Of a DNA stretch of 64,000 nucleotides, positions 46,865 through 60,376 are shown in pieces. Source of the stretch: Voacanga thouarsii. Its lineage: Eukaryota; Streptophyta; Magnoliopsida; Gentianales; Apocynaceae. How positions within the stretch are numbered: the first letter of the stretch is position 1; each line of letters opens with the position of its first letter. Made by a program: the position numbers and the translations under genes. The notes beneath the pieces are model-generated. The model was not told the origin of the DNA and searched no databases. It was given only the letters and a program-made list of their open reading frames with translations. The DNA lies in assembly GCA_026120185.1 (NCBI GenBank), contig JANUWF010001217.1, positions 1,054,001-1,118,000 of the forward strand, given 5' to 3'.

Positions 46865-48800
46865 ATAAAATTTTTAATATATATATTATGTGGGATTGGC
46901 ATAGGAGTGGAGGCGGGGTACAAGTCGAGGATTATGCAATCTCCACCTCCAATCTACACCAGATTAGTAGAGCAAGGTATGAAATCTAATCCCATTTTCT
47001 TATCTCACTTAAATTAAGAAATATCTGACCCTATTAAGTTAAGTCTGCAATTTAAATAGAAAAATTCTCGTCCTCAAACCAAACTTAAGATATACTGTTC
47101 TTGATTATTATAAATAACATATAAATCATAAAGAATTAAAAATTAAATTAAGAACAAATAGGCCTTCAAGGGCTTGCTAAGGCTTATTGGACCACATTGA
47201 AAGTGGGGTGACGATGACTGAATGTGGATGACATTTTCAATCTTGTGAAGTTTCTTTTCAGTGTTGCATATACATTTATGGCAGTTGTTGCGGAAAGGAC
47301 GGAATAATCGCATTTAAAGACATCTAGAAAAATTCATTTAAAAAAATCGTCTAATAATTAAATTTTAATTTATTTAAAAAAAAATAGATTGTGTTTTGAC
47401 AATGACTTAAATGAAATAAGTTTGTTTAAATATAATTAAAAATTATTACATTTGTAGGGTAGATATGTATTAAAGAAAGAAAATTTAATGTGTTATTAAT
47501 ACGTGACCGTTATCGAAAAATAAAAATTATTTAAATTATTATTATTATTATTATTATTATTTTAAATTAGAGAAGGATTTTAGTTTGTGAAGAAAATCTA
47601 TCTACTTATAACCTTAATCAATTGAGTTATTAGTTTCTTACATAAATATAATTACTCAAATAATACTATTTTTTAATTTTTTAAAAATCATATTAGAATC
47701 CTTAACAATTCATCTTACCACTTACAAACGTTATAGAAATCAAACATGGCTGTAATATTGTTTGGTGGATATGTGGCAAATTCGTCTAGAGCATGGGGAG
47801 TTAATCATGATCACACTAGCAATATGGCTCCGTTTGCTGTAAGTGTGAAAAGTGTTGCTAATGTCTTAGAGCTAGCTAGAATTATTGATTGGGTTTTTGG
47901 TTATATCTTTCTAGTGAATATTATGGAACATAATTATGGAAATGGTTTAAGTCTTTAAGATAAATGTTACACCTCTCCTCTTGTTTATCTATAAAAAAAG
48001 AAAAAAACATTTTGGTCAATTCTCTTGTTCATCTATCATAGTGTACATTAAAAAAAATAATAATAATTTGGTCAATTTTTAATTTACGAATTGTTACTGA
48101 AGTAAAGAAAAATAGATGAATCTATAACTTAATTATTTTTTAAATTCAGACACTTTTGGTTGAATAAAGAAAAGTTATAGTTGGTTAAGGCATTAAGGAG
48201 AACTCTTACCAAATTCTAACTAGATTAAATGAATTTATTAGTTTTATGATTGGGTTGAGAGAAAGGAGAGGTGAAGGAAAAGAAGTAGATAAGAGGGAGA
48301 AGATGGAATAAGAGAATTTAATTTGAATAGTTATTAAAAAATTAGAATGGATAAAATATTAATTTAAATATATTTTTATAATACTTTTAATTATTATTCG
48401 ATAAAATTTAAATTTAAATCTCTTTATTCCCTCCTATTTCATTAAAATTAACTAATCTAAATGCTTCCGATCTTAATTTCTCAAGCCTTTAGTTCAAAAC
48501 ATAGTTTATTTTTTCTGGCTAATTAGGAAAAAGGGTTCCGGGTCCCCTTAAAAAGGTCATAACGACCGAGTCTATCTATTCGGCACTATTTTTCAAAATT
48601 TTTTTAATGAATAAGGTTTTTTTTAAAAAAAAATTTATTAAGGGGCATTTAATGAATATAAAAAAAATATTCCAAAAACATGGAAGGAAAAGTTCCACCT
48701 GACAAAGGCACTCCAAAATTTGCAGAGCCGTGTGTGCCCTCGCAACTCTGACCAGTGGGTCCTTCGTCAACCCCAACAACCACAAACGGTGGCGCGTGCT
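45496..48800. other. AT-rich intergenic DNA with microsatellites
   Basis: No gene was supported. (AT)n tracts lie at 46501-46541, 46661-46688 and 46826-46858, all within a 400 bp AT-repeat-rich patch. An (ATT)n tract lies at 47535-47561. A frame at 47746-47958 has no family signature. Confidence 0.6.
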
Positions 48801-48859
48801 CGACAAAGCGCGTCTACTCATTCCATATCCTCCTCTCCCAAAAAGCCACGCTCTCTCTC

Positions 48860-49694
48860 TCATACGCACACAACGTCTTCTCCAGACTCATAAAGTACTC
48901 AACCAAACACTTTATTTTATCCCCCCCCCCCTCCCCGCTATCTCTCTCTCTAGCACTGTAGTCGTAGCAGTACAATTCCATTACGTCTCTCACCCTTTCT
49001 CTCCTTTGCTTTCTCTCTACCCTCCATTGATAATTCTCTGAATTCGAGGTACGCAATCGCGGCGTGGTTACATTCTCCATTGTCATCAGCCCAAAGTGCA
49101 GAATAAGCTCCACCGTACACATTTCACTGTCAGTGCATTACGATTGACCAGATTTGGTCTGTTGTTTCTGACATTTCCAAATTCATCAATTCTTGTCTCC
49201 ATAACAGTCAAGTATTGTCTCCTCGTTTTTACTTTTACCATTGTAATTCCGAGTGGAATTGAATGCATGTGAAAGCATGTTGCATATTCTTAATTCCTTC
49301 TGATTCGTATTGTAGATTGTTGGTACGAACTTCGGATCAATAACTTGATTTGGTTTTTAGTCGTGCTGAAATCCATTGATGGGGCAAGAATTTTATTTTT
49401 CTCGAATTTGAATTGTCGTTTTGTGTGTGTATGTGTTAATGACTGCCAATAACAATTTAAATTGAGGTGAAAGTTGATGATTTCTTTTGCATTTTCTTAG
49501 ATTTCGCTTTGATTCTGTCGAACTTGCATCGAGCCAGGTATTTGGTCTTCGGGTTCTCGGGGCGTCATTCTGGGATTCTTGATTTGGGCTCGAAATTTTC
49601 GCTTAAGTTTTGGTTATTTGCCGAAGTTGTAACACCTGATGAAGTTTTGGGGATTACCGGAATCTGGGTTTGTCTCAATTTGCTTCTTTCAGTA
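48860..49694 (+). promoter_or_regulatory. Leader and probable 5' UTR intron(s) of the PP2C-kinase gene
   Basis: Pyrimidine-rich DNA (repeated CTCTCTC, a C10 tract near 48920) between ~48850 and 49020 resembles a plant transcription-start and leader region. A good donor (TTCGAG then GTACGC) lies at about 49048. A strong acceptor (TTTGCTTCTTTCAG) ends at 49692, two bases before the start codon, so a leader intron is likely. A second acceptor at 49500 and donor near 49536 could define a small non-coding exon. No TATA box was assigned. Confidence 0.5.
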
Positions 49695-52600
49695 ATGGGC
49701 TGCGCTTATTCAAGAGCTTGTATTGGTGAGATATGTGCACCAAGAGAAGTCAAGGTTAAAGAAACTGAAAAAGATAGAACAGCCGAGATTGCAGTGTTTT
49801 CACCTGCCTCCACAGATGGGGAAGAAGGTGAAATCAGGGACCAACTGAATCAGTTAAGTTTAAATAGGGATCATGAAGTTGGTATAACTAGATTGTCTAG
49901 GGTCTCGGCTCAGTTTTTACCTCCTGAAGGCTCTCGAGTTGTAAAGGTTCCAACTGGGAAATTTGAGTTACGATACTCATTTCTTTCTCAAAGAGGATAC
50001 TATCCTGATGCACTTGATAAGGCTAATCAGGACAGTTTCTGTATTCATACTCCATTTGGAACAAGTGTCGATGATCATTTCTTTGGTGTTTTTGATGGCC
50101 ATGGAGAATTTGGGGCTCAATGCTCGCAGTTTGTAAAGCGGAAATTATGTGAAAATTTGCTTAGGAACAGTAAGTTTCATTTTGATGCAGTTGAAGCGTG
50201 TCATTCTGCATTCTTGATGACAAATTCGCAGTTGCATGCTGATGTTTTGGATGACAGCATGAGTGGGACTACAGCAATCACAGTATTCGTTAGGGGTAGG
50301 ACAATTTATGTTGCTAATTCAGGTGACTCGAGAGCTGTTATAGCTGAGAGAAGAGGGAAGGATATTGTGGCTGTAGACCTGTCAATTGATCAAACTCCTT
50401 TTCGACCTGATGAACTTGAAAGGGTTAAGCTTTGTGGAGCAAGAGTTCTCACTCTGGATCAAATTGAAGGGCTGAAGAACCCTGATGTGCAATGTTGGGG
50501 CACTGAAGAAGGTGATGAGGGGGATCCTCCAAGGTTGTGGGTAGCAAATGGGATGTATCCTGGTACAGCTTTTACACGAAGTATAGGTGATTCAATTGCC
50601 GAGACAATTGGTGTGGTTGCAAATCCTGAAATTGTTGTTTTGGAGCTCACAGGAAATCATCCTTTCTTTGTTCTTGCTAGTGATGGTGTTTTTGAATTCC
50701 TCTCCAGCCAGGCTGTCGTGGACATGGTAAGAAACTTATATCATCTTCTTTATGTCAAACACACAGTCAAAGGAAGTTACTGAAATTTCTTCATTTTTAA
50801 ATGGCAACGGATGATTGTCTATTTTAACCTGTGGTATTGTGAGTTGCAAGTATTATAACAGAAAGTATAAAGCTTGATGAACTTTCATGACTGGATTTTC
50901 AAAGCTTTTCTTTGAGTGTAAACTTTTGAACCTCTAAAGATGCATATATTTTCTAATCAGGTAATGCTCATACTACTGAAGGGTTAGCATTACCACACAA
51001 CCTTGGAGGTAATTCAAGTCACTTTTTCAGGGGAAATTCATGGTTTTAAATGAGCAGTATGTTGCATTAGTTCCCCAACCTGCTATGGAAGCTATAGTAG
51101 CTTTGAATTTGAGGTTCATTGTACTGCATAGTGTTTTTCATTTTCTTACTTGCTTCACTTTTGTTTTTAGTAAATCTTCTAGGTGAAATTGGGCAATGGA
51201 AAACTGAGGTCGTGCATTTGATGCTCGTAAACTGCTAAACCAGATGCTTGATGCATGCATGCGAAGATTTAGAGTTTTAGATATCATTGTTGATCACCTT
51301 TTATTGCGTTCATTTTGCGAGTGACTGAAATATGCAACATGTCACGTGTAATTCCCAAAAATATAAAAATCATAAACAGGTTAACGTGCCACGAAGGCAA
51401 CATGAGATGACATGTAGCTTGGGTGTTTTTTTAAAAGATGGGCCATCAAATGTTTACTATCCATCATAAAAAAATAGAGATTTGAGTTCAATATGCCATT
51501 CAATGGTATTTTACCCGTCAAGTGAGAAAGCATTAAGTGCATGCACTATTATTGTAAATAAATGCACTTTATAATGCATGTGTCTAAACCCATGCATGAT
51601 ACCATACATTGATTCTTAACCATTTATGGAAAAGTCATTAGTAAAAGTTTGTTGTATGCTTGCCAAATTGGTATCATTTATAACATTCTATTTGCATAGA
51701 CATTATTATCTATTTCAACATGATATCGCATTTATCTATTCTAAATTAAAGGCATAATTTGAGGTTCAACTAGCCCTATTTATGGCAGTTTTCCAGCCTT
51801 CAATGAAATTGTTGATTAACTGTTGATTGTGACGTGTTCCATAGAGATTACGACCCCTGTTGAATAGATTTTCTGAATGTTTTTGGGTTGCCAAATTGGG
51901 TTAATGTCCCCCTTTCATCACTTATTTTCACAGTATAGATAGACCAAGGTGATTAGTTGGTTATATTCGATAATCAAACTTCAAATGAAACAATCTAGAC
52001 ATGGCAACGGAGAGGCATATCACACTTTTTCTATTTGAAATTAAAATATTATTACTATTTCTAGACATACTGTCATGAAGAAATGATCAGGTAAAATTTG
52101 ACTCCAATAATTAATCATGAGAAATGAAAATTTAAGCATTAGCTCTTGCCTCTTTTTCTTTTCTGTCCTGACATTCTTTCATTTACTGGTCGTTTCTATT
52201 ACTTTTTAAGAGGGGTTGTTGGTGTGGGTGGTTGAGGCAGGTTTGACTGTAAAGGGTAGACAGAATATCTTGGTGAGACGCGTGCTTGACATGGAAATTG
52301 CTTTCTATATCTTTTTGCGCATTTGAGTTTGCAAAATTTGGCAACTTGTTCAATGGCAATTTACTTGTTTCTTTAATGACTATGATGTTTCTTTATTTCG
52401 GAATATATGATTTATCGCCGTATCATTCATGCAGTTCTGAAGTTCTGACGGTTAGCTTAAGTTATTTTTATTGATTTTGCTTGTGGGGGTGGGGACAACT
52501 GGATTTGTGAGAACTGTGTTATAGTTAGGTGGGTTTTGTCCTTTTCAGCTTCTGAGATCCCACTTGTAAATGAAAACTGTGACTGTGGTGTCTACATTGC

Positions 52601-55600
52601 CCTCATATTAAAAGCAAAAGATTTCTTATTGTGTTATCAAATCCAGGTTGCAAAATATAAGGATCCTCGTGATGCTTGTGCTGCAATTGTTGCTGAATCA
52701 TATCGTCTTTGGCTGCAGTATGAAACTCGTACAGATGACATTACTGTGATAGTTGTGCATGTTAATGGCCTAACGTCTGTAAGGAAACCAGTTATCTTTA
52801 ACAAATTCAGCATTACTGTAATTGGTTGTGCTGCCATTTTCTATAAATAACACCATAATACATTTACTGATATTCATCTTCTTTGCCAGGATACCATTGG
52901 TCAACCACCAAATCCTGGTGCAATTTTAAGACCTCCAGTACCTCAAGTTGTGGAGGTGTCGGGATCAGAGTCTCCTTCAGTTATGAGCTGGAATTCTAAG
53001 AATCACCGTGTAAGGCATGATGTATCAAGGGCACGTCTCCGTGCCATTGAAAGTTCTTTAGAAAATGGGCAAGTGTGGATTCCTCCTTCCCCAGCCCACA
53101 GGAAAACCTGGGAAGAAGAAGTAAAAACTTCTTACTTAAGCTATTCCTTTGTTATTCAGGACAAGTTTGTTTTATGGAAAAAGAATAGGCAAACATTCTT
53201 TCTAAACTTCCATTTTGTGGTAAATTTTTCATTCAGTCATAGTGCTTTTTGACAGGCACATATAGAACGGGCATTGCACGATCATTTTCTATTCCGAAAA
53301 CTGACAGATTCTCAGTGTCACGTTTTGTTGGATTGCATGCAAAGAGTTGAGGTTCAAGCAGGAGACATTGTAGTGAAGCAGGTAATGTCTTTCAAATTGA
53401 TCTATTATTTCTGCAGTAAGAAAGGAACTTTTGTTGTAAGTACTCCATTTCCAAATTGAATGTCTGGGTTCCTTCTTTATTCGGAGCCAAAATGTTATCT
53501 ATGTTGTACAAATAAATTTGAATTTAACAAAACACTTTATGCATAAAAAAGAAAGAGGTACTAATCCTTTCCACTCTCACTTCGATTTTAGTACACCGGT
53601 CCCTGTTATTCCTGCACTCAACTTTTCCATCAGTTTGTAGTTAAGCTAGGAAATTCAATTTGAAAGCTGTGAGTACTATAGTTGTCTTTTAATTATTGGT
53701 TAGTAACTGTAGTTTGCTATCTAAAATTTGAAGCTTGAAGAAAGTTCTTTCTGCATATTTGCTTGATGACTTTGTGTCTCCTTGACATATTGCAACTTTA
53801 ATTGAAGAAAAAAAAAAAAAATGATTTTTTAGTTTAAGTTTCACTTTAGGAATATGCTCTACGGACAAGTTATACCTGACTATAAACTTAAAACTTACTT
53901 TAATGTGTATAATTGCTATAGCTACCCCAATTTTCTTTCGAGTAAGCCACTAAGAAGAATGCACTAATTGCATGATCTGAAGTTTGTGATTGACTTATCA
54001 GATCCTATTCACCTGATGAACAAGAGAAAATGGGAGAGAGGTAGTGTTTATTCTTATCTCCTTATGATTTGTCAACACTGGTTGTTGTGACTGTTTTAAC
54101 TACGACGAGTTAGGTCACAACTCTAATTGTCGTTTCTCTACAAGGAAGCATTTATATTAGCTACTGGTGCCTTCCCCTTTTTTATGGATGCTGAACTCAA
54201 AGCAGTCTCTATTGAAAATATCTTTACTTTCCCCGCAAAAGTATGCAAATTTTGGGGGGTTCCTTCTGGTGAATTACTTTCCTGTTTGCTACTGGTCTCC
54301 CAACGATGAGTTTATTGACTTCTTATTTGAGAGCTTCTTTTTGCTATCCATGAACTTTTGTAGTTTTAGCTGTCGAGCGTGATGGATCTATCATTTTGTA
54401 GGGTGGTGAAGGTGACTGTTTTTATGTTGTTGGAAGTGGAGAATTTGAGGTCTTCGCCACACAGGTGATAATCTAGGTTTCTCATTATGACATTTTGTCA
54501 CTCAAATCTCATTATCCAGTTTGCTCTAAATCATTATTGTTGACAACCATTTTTCGGACGAGATATCTGTATGTTCTTGTAAACATCTTTTTTATTTCAA
54601 GATCCGAGTAGTTTGGTTTTTTGAATGCAAAGGATGTTGCTTTTAATTCTTCTTAAAGGTTTTTGATGTTACTATGAATCCCAGGAAGAGAAAAATGGAG
54701 AAGTGCCTCGGGTTTTACAACAATACACTGCTGACAAGTTATCATCTTTTGGCGAGCTGGCACTGATGTAAGATTTCTCATTATTCTGTTAAGACACTAT
54801 GAATTTACTGCACAAAAATCCTGTGTGTTTTACTTACGTTTTTCAATGCAGAGACCATTCTCTTTTAATAGAGGATTCAGCATGCCAATTGAAATACTAC
54901 TATGTCTATCTAGTCATGATTGAGAAGGAGAAGCTTAAATATTTTCTGCAGAGAATGAGCGTTCATACATTTTTAGCAAATTATATCCATCACTAGGTCC
55001 TTTACCAATGTAGTAGAGGTCACGCAGATCTTCCTTCCTAATTCACTTTAGACCAACAAAAATTTATTGCTTACAACCAGGTTTTGACATGTTTGGTCAG
55101 AATCACTTGTTGTATTTTCTGGAGAGCTTGTTTCCTCGATGTTCATGTTGGGATTTGGATATATGGGTTTCCATAAGCATTTCTTGACAGGGATCATTAT
55201 AAGGCTGTCAGTATGGTTGATTTTCATCCTCACTTAAACTTTACTTCCTGTCGTCAAACCTGCATAATATATTAGGTACAACAAGCCTCTCCAAGCTTCT
55301 GTGCGTGCTGTGACCAGTGGTACTCTCTGGGCTCTCAGAAGAGAAGATTTTAGGGGAATTCTGGTGTCAGAATTCTCTAATTTGTCATCACTAAAGCTTT
55401 TACGGTCCGTAGATCTTCTCTCCAGATTGACTATCTTACAACTAAGTCATATTGCTGATTCCCTGTTGGAAGCGTCTTTCTCTGATGGGCAAACGATAAT
55501 TGATAAGGTATGCCGAGTGTATAAGTTATTAAATTTGATTTCTACTGATTAGAATTTTTGGATTGAACACAGTGATAAGGGGCATATTGGAGGAAGATTG

Positions 55601-58588
55601 GAGGAATTAGAGCATGCATTGCATTTAAGTTTTATCAGTATAACAATTTCCTTCAAGAAATTAATTAATTATTTTTAGCTTTTTATAATTGTTCACTGGT
55701 TGCAACTCTTGTCTACCTCTTGCTATGAAAATCCTCTATCGCTGCACTTCCAAGAACATTTTAGTAATGGTGCATGCCAATTTAGTGTTCGACCTGGGTT
55801 CCTCTCATTGCATTGTCTGTTGGTATAGAGTTAAATGCTTTTGGTAATATACTTGGATGAAAATTTCCCATCTAGTTGTTCCTCTCTTAGTTCTCTTTAT
55901 ATTTACAGAATGAAGACCTTCAGGGATTGTACATTATCCAAAAGGGGGCAGTTAAAATTTCTTTTGTAAAGGACTCGGTGAAAATTACAAATGCTTCCAG
56001 CCTCATGTCTGAAAACAGGGAGGATGATCTAGTGCAGAGCGAGGTGCTTTCAGTGGAAAAACCTGAGGGGAGCTATTTTGGAGAATGGACACTTCTTGGT
56101 GAATGCATTGCATCATTGAGAATCACTGCTGTGGGCGAGGTTGTATGTGCTGTCTTGACAAAAGAAAAGTTCGATTTGGTTGCAGGTCCTTTGGCAAAGC
56201 TTTCTCAGGATGATCATGGGTATGCACTGATCCTGTTTACAAATTATATCCACAAGGACAATGATTTTCATTGGTTTTTCTTCTTGTCAAGTTATACTTC
56301 TCAATCTTCTGAACCTAAGTTCTGCTACTGAACAATTCCCTAGGCCAAAGGACAATTATGCAAATTTATCCAAGGAATGTATTAAAGACTTGGATACTTC
56401 AATGGTTGAGAAGATTAAGCTTTCCGATTTGGTAAGGACTACTTTAGTCTACTTTTGCTTATCTTTCCAGGAATCAGAGAACTGAAAGGTAGGTACAGTT
56501 ACATACTAATTCTGTGTTTTAGGAGTGGAGAACCTGCTTGTATTCAACAGACCTCTGCGACATTGGCCTTGTGTGCTTGAGGGATTCAGGTTGGTGTTTT
56601 CTTTCTTTTCTTTTAAGAAATCAATCTGAAGAGTAAAAGCTTTCCACTCCTTGATGCCACTACGTATTGGTAACTAACTATTGTTGCTTACCATGTATGA
56701 TTAGTCAGGTGGTGGTTAGTCGGAAAATATGAATGGATTTCTTGAATAAATGCAATTGGAGGACAAATCTTTTTTTTCAATGCACTTAAAAGGATCACTT
56801 CTTTTTTTGTCGCCTCCAATGCAGATAATTTGCTTAGCTTGAAAAGGTTCTCCAAGCAGAAGATTAAAAAACTTGGGAAAGAAGGGCAAGTTTTAAAAGA
56901 AAAGAATTTAATAAAGGACACAAGCTCGTATGCTTGTATGCCGCGAGTTGTATGCACCTGTGCTGATCAAACACACGCTGGCATACTACTGGACACCTGC
57001 CTTGCTTGTTCTGTAGCATCAATACTGTACAGCCCTCTTGATGAACCATGTGCACGGTTTTGTGCTGCCTCCGTTGTTACTGCTTTGGAAGATTTGCACA
57101 AGGTATGATATGTGTGAGGTCATATTTGATTTATGATGTAATGCTGATAATAAGAGAATTCTCACCTCTGTACACATTGGATCATAACTTCTCAGGATGG
57201 TATTCTCTATAGAGGAGTTTCTCCTGATGTTCTAATGTTTGACCAGACAGGATATATACAGGTTAGTTTTCCGATACTGTTAACCTTGAATCATCTCATG
57301 CTATGATCCCCTATGGACAATGGTTTAACATGAAAGCAATTTCCTATTTTGATACAAAAGATGATTACATCAGATGTTTATTTGAAACTCTTGATTGTAG
57401 CTAGTGGACTTCAGATATGGGAAAAAGTTATCTGGTGAATTTGTTGAGAGAACTTTTACAATAAGTGGGATGGCTGACTCCTTAGCTCCAGAAATAGTGC
57501 AGGGGAAAGGGCATAGCTTCCCAGCTGACTGGTAAGTTGGTGCTCTGATTTCTTTGCATGTTCATCGGGAATGCTTACACCTAAACTCACTTAAATAGTC
57601 AGTAGAGGAAACATTTAGAGATAATTTGGAAATTGGAACAAGATTGATAGAAGCAAAGAAGAGCACAGGGGATGATATGCTTAGAATTGGTGTAGCACCT
57701 GTTGAGATTAGTCAAACAACAAAAGCTACAACCATTATCTGACTACCATTAGGTAGCTTATGCCGCAATTGTTCTTTAATCATTTGTTGTTCATTGATGT
57801 TTTCTCTTGAGAAGAGCGTTAATATACTTAAAAATAGGTATTACAACTGTAATAATGTAGTAAATACTTCTACTCTGTGTTGCTGAGGCTAAGTAACTTA
57901 TATTTCTCTAGAATCTAGACAGCAAAAGTTTCTGTTTCGGCCTTTTCATTTTTTATTTTTTATTTTCTTTTTGTGTTTTGTCGCCTGCAAGGCAGGAAGT
58001 GCTTAGGCACTGGGGGTTTGCCCCTTTTTTTGGTCCTTCATTGCTTTTATGATGTCCATTACCATAGATACATCTTTATAGATTCTTATTTCATTCGTGA
58101 ATTTGCATAGGTGGGCATTGGGAACCTTTATCTACTTCATGTTGCAAGGTGAAATGCCATTTGGATCATGGAGAGAAAGTGAGCTTACATTTGCTCGCAT
58201 TGCGAAAGGACAGCTTGCTCTTCCACAAACTCTCAGTGATCATGCTGTTGATATCATTAAAAAGGTTACTCTTAAAGCTGTCCGATATTTATTTGTTCCA
58301 TTGTTATCCACTAGTCATAATTTGTTAAATGATACCCTCCAGTTACTTGAGGTTGATGAAAACTCTAGACTGGGATGCCAAGGCGTGGACTCTGTCAAAA
58401 GGCATCCTTGGTTTGAGGAAGTTGATTGGAAAGGAATGAGAGACCGTTCAATTCCTGCTCCTTGTGATATCATTTCTCGCATTAATCAATATCTAGGAAG
58501 CCGTACTGAAGAGAGTGTATCCCCATTTCATTCCCCTCTTCATGACTTAGATGATCTCAACACACCAGAATGGCTTGAAGATTGGTAG
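49695..58588 (+). CDS. PP2C phosphatase - cyclic-nucleotide-binding - kinase-like fusion protein
   Basis: Plant family 'protein phosphatase 2C and cyclic nucleotide-binding/kinase domain-containing protein' (Arabidopsis At2g20050 type; the rice relative is called PKG). Exons: 49695-50726, 52647-52778, 52890-53120, 53256-53381, 54402-54464, 54685-54767, 55276-55507, 55909-56219, 56344-56431, 56523-56589, 56825-57102, 57196-57261, 57401-57531, 58111-58264, 58343-58588. They sum to 3240 bp, 1079 residues, with all phases matching and GT-AG ends. ATG 49695 was chosen because MGC fits N-myristoylation/palmitoylation and the open frame above it lacks ATG. PP2C ~95-388 has [30 protein letters not shown] and [13 protein letters not shown] is ~470-600 ([12 protein letters not shown]), CNB-B ~605-740 ([10 protein letters not shown]). 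The kinase fold ~768-1030 keeps Lys795 (LSLKRF) and the APE loop (LAPEIV), but HRD is YRG (Gly888) and DFG is DFR (906-908). The phosphatase is probably active; the kinase is likely weak or pseudo. Confidence 0.93.
50727..52646 (+). other. Intron 1 of the PP2C-kinase gene (1.9 kb)
   Basis: Runs from donor GTAAGAAAC after the codon for Met344 to the acceptor ATCCAG before VAKYKDPRD. It is the largest intron. Reading through it would add [16 protein letters not shown] after DMVR and stop at 50783, giving a protein cut off before the last PP2C metal-binding block. I saw no inserted element within it. Confidence 0.75.
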
Positions 58589-59896
58589 AAAATCACTGAA
58601 TCAAATTTTGTTTCTGGTTTCCTGTCTGTGCTGGAGGTGTCTCCCCTTTGCAATTGACGGTACAGTCACTTTCCCTGTGGATCAACTACAATTGGACAGA
58701 GGCCAAGACGCAACTACAAGATTGTTATATGTGACAGCAAGAAACAGAGTCTCGTGTTACCTACTTGGCCATCTGACAACTCAATTCCAAGGTCAGTCAA
58801 AAATAGGCTTTGTTTTTTGTTTTCTTCTAGCATATTCGACTTCTGTAAATAGGTGCATATGTAAATGAAGGTGGGGTTTTCTCTTTCTCCGTTTCCCCCT
58901 CTTTTGATGAAAGAGTAGAGTTCTTGTATAAAGAATGTAATTGGCAGATAGGTATAGCTTGTGATGCAACTTTGCAATTTTCAGCCTTTTTTTTTCTTTT
59001 TGTATTTTCTTTTATAGCATGAGATATGTAATCGATTAAAGAATAACCAGAAGACCGGCCTTCATATTCTCTAATGTTCTATTCCTAAACCCTTAAAAGT
59101 TCGAGATTCTTTGCAACCCCTATTACTGAGATTTGAAGTTGGTTGCTGCTCTGTGTCTATCCGTCATAGCTGGCTGATAAGAAAAATAAATCAAGGGGTT
59201 ACCATAAATTTTGTTCATCACTCCATTGCAGTAAATTTTAGTGTAATGTTAGTGTTAGTTTTTTTTAGCATCTTCAACTTGGACTAGAAAAGGAGTCCAT
59301 GATTGCATTAAAGCTTTAAACGACTATGAGGACTGATGCGTGATGACAGTGGCCCATCCATGGGAATCTGGGTCGTTAAAAGATCCTGTGTTGTGATTTA
59401 ATGGTTTAGATTAAAAAGAATTAAGATATAAATAAAATTTTTAAGTAAAATGGCGTTATTTTATTTTATAATTTTTTTTGTAAATAAAATTATGACTTTG
59501 GAAAAATGTGTAGCATATTTGTGCCCCGGATCCCTAGCCGTTAGTCTTAGACCTTGGAATTGGTCTCCATGGTTTTGTTTGCTCCCATTTCTTAATATAT
59601 GCATATTTTGACATATTTTCACGTAAAAGTCTACTAGTAACATTCGACAATTAATTTTTTAGTAGAAATAAATTAAATTCATGCATTGCATGCAGAGACA
59701 AAACTAAGAATAATTAAGAATTTGAAGGGGTACGGACAAATTATATAAAAAAATATGTTAACAAATAATGTTATATTTTTTAAAAATTTTGGAGATAGAA
59801 CGAAAAGTAAAATTTTAATTTTTTTTAAAAAAAATTTAATTTTATTAAAAATATTAAATATTTAAAAAATTTGGAAGACAAGATATTTAGATTGAG

Positions 59897-59944
<48 letters not shown>

Positions 59945-60376
59945 TACAAGTATAATTTTAAATACTATAAATAATTTATGATTTCAATTATTAATATTCT
60001 GATATACTTAGAGCAAGTAACACAATTATCAATATTTTACAAATTAAATTTTATTTACATTAGGTTTATATGTTTGTTAAAAATATATATTCTTTTTAAA
60101 AAATACCAATTTATGTTAATATACTGATGTTGATTGTAATAGTAAATAACGGGCAATTCTTGTTTAAATCAAATCGGTGTTGTTTACTGAAAAAAAAATG
60201 GTTGCATTTCAGATTTGTTTAAATAAATTTTTATTTAAGTGATCATAATTGTTATACATTAGCCCATTAATTTATTGATTAATTCCTTTTGAATACTTTG
60301 TACCTTTTTCATTTGCAATAATTTCAAGCTATCATTTTCTTGTCTATCATTTCCTGATACAGAGTGAAGAATAGTA
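58589..60376. other. 3' flank of the PP2C-kinase gene
   Basis: The first few hundred bases should include the 3' UTR; the exact polyadenylation site was not determined. After ~59300 the DNA becomes AT-rich, with an (AT)n microsatellite at 59899-59939. No gene was seen. Confidence 0.5.

Noticed and set aside
47746..47958. A 70-residue frame starting MAVILFGGYVANSS
   Set aside because: No homology recognised and no supporting exon or promoter features.
48730..49041. Open frames in the pyrimidine-rich region upstream of the PP2C gene
   Set aside because: Composition is that of a CT-rich leader; no protein family.
49467..49694. In-frame upstream extension of the PP2C-kinase protein
   Set aside because: It begins at GTG, lacks an ATG, crosses probable leader-intron splice sites, and would bury the MGC acylation motif.
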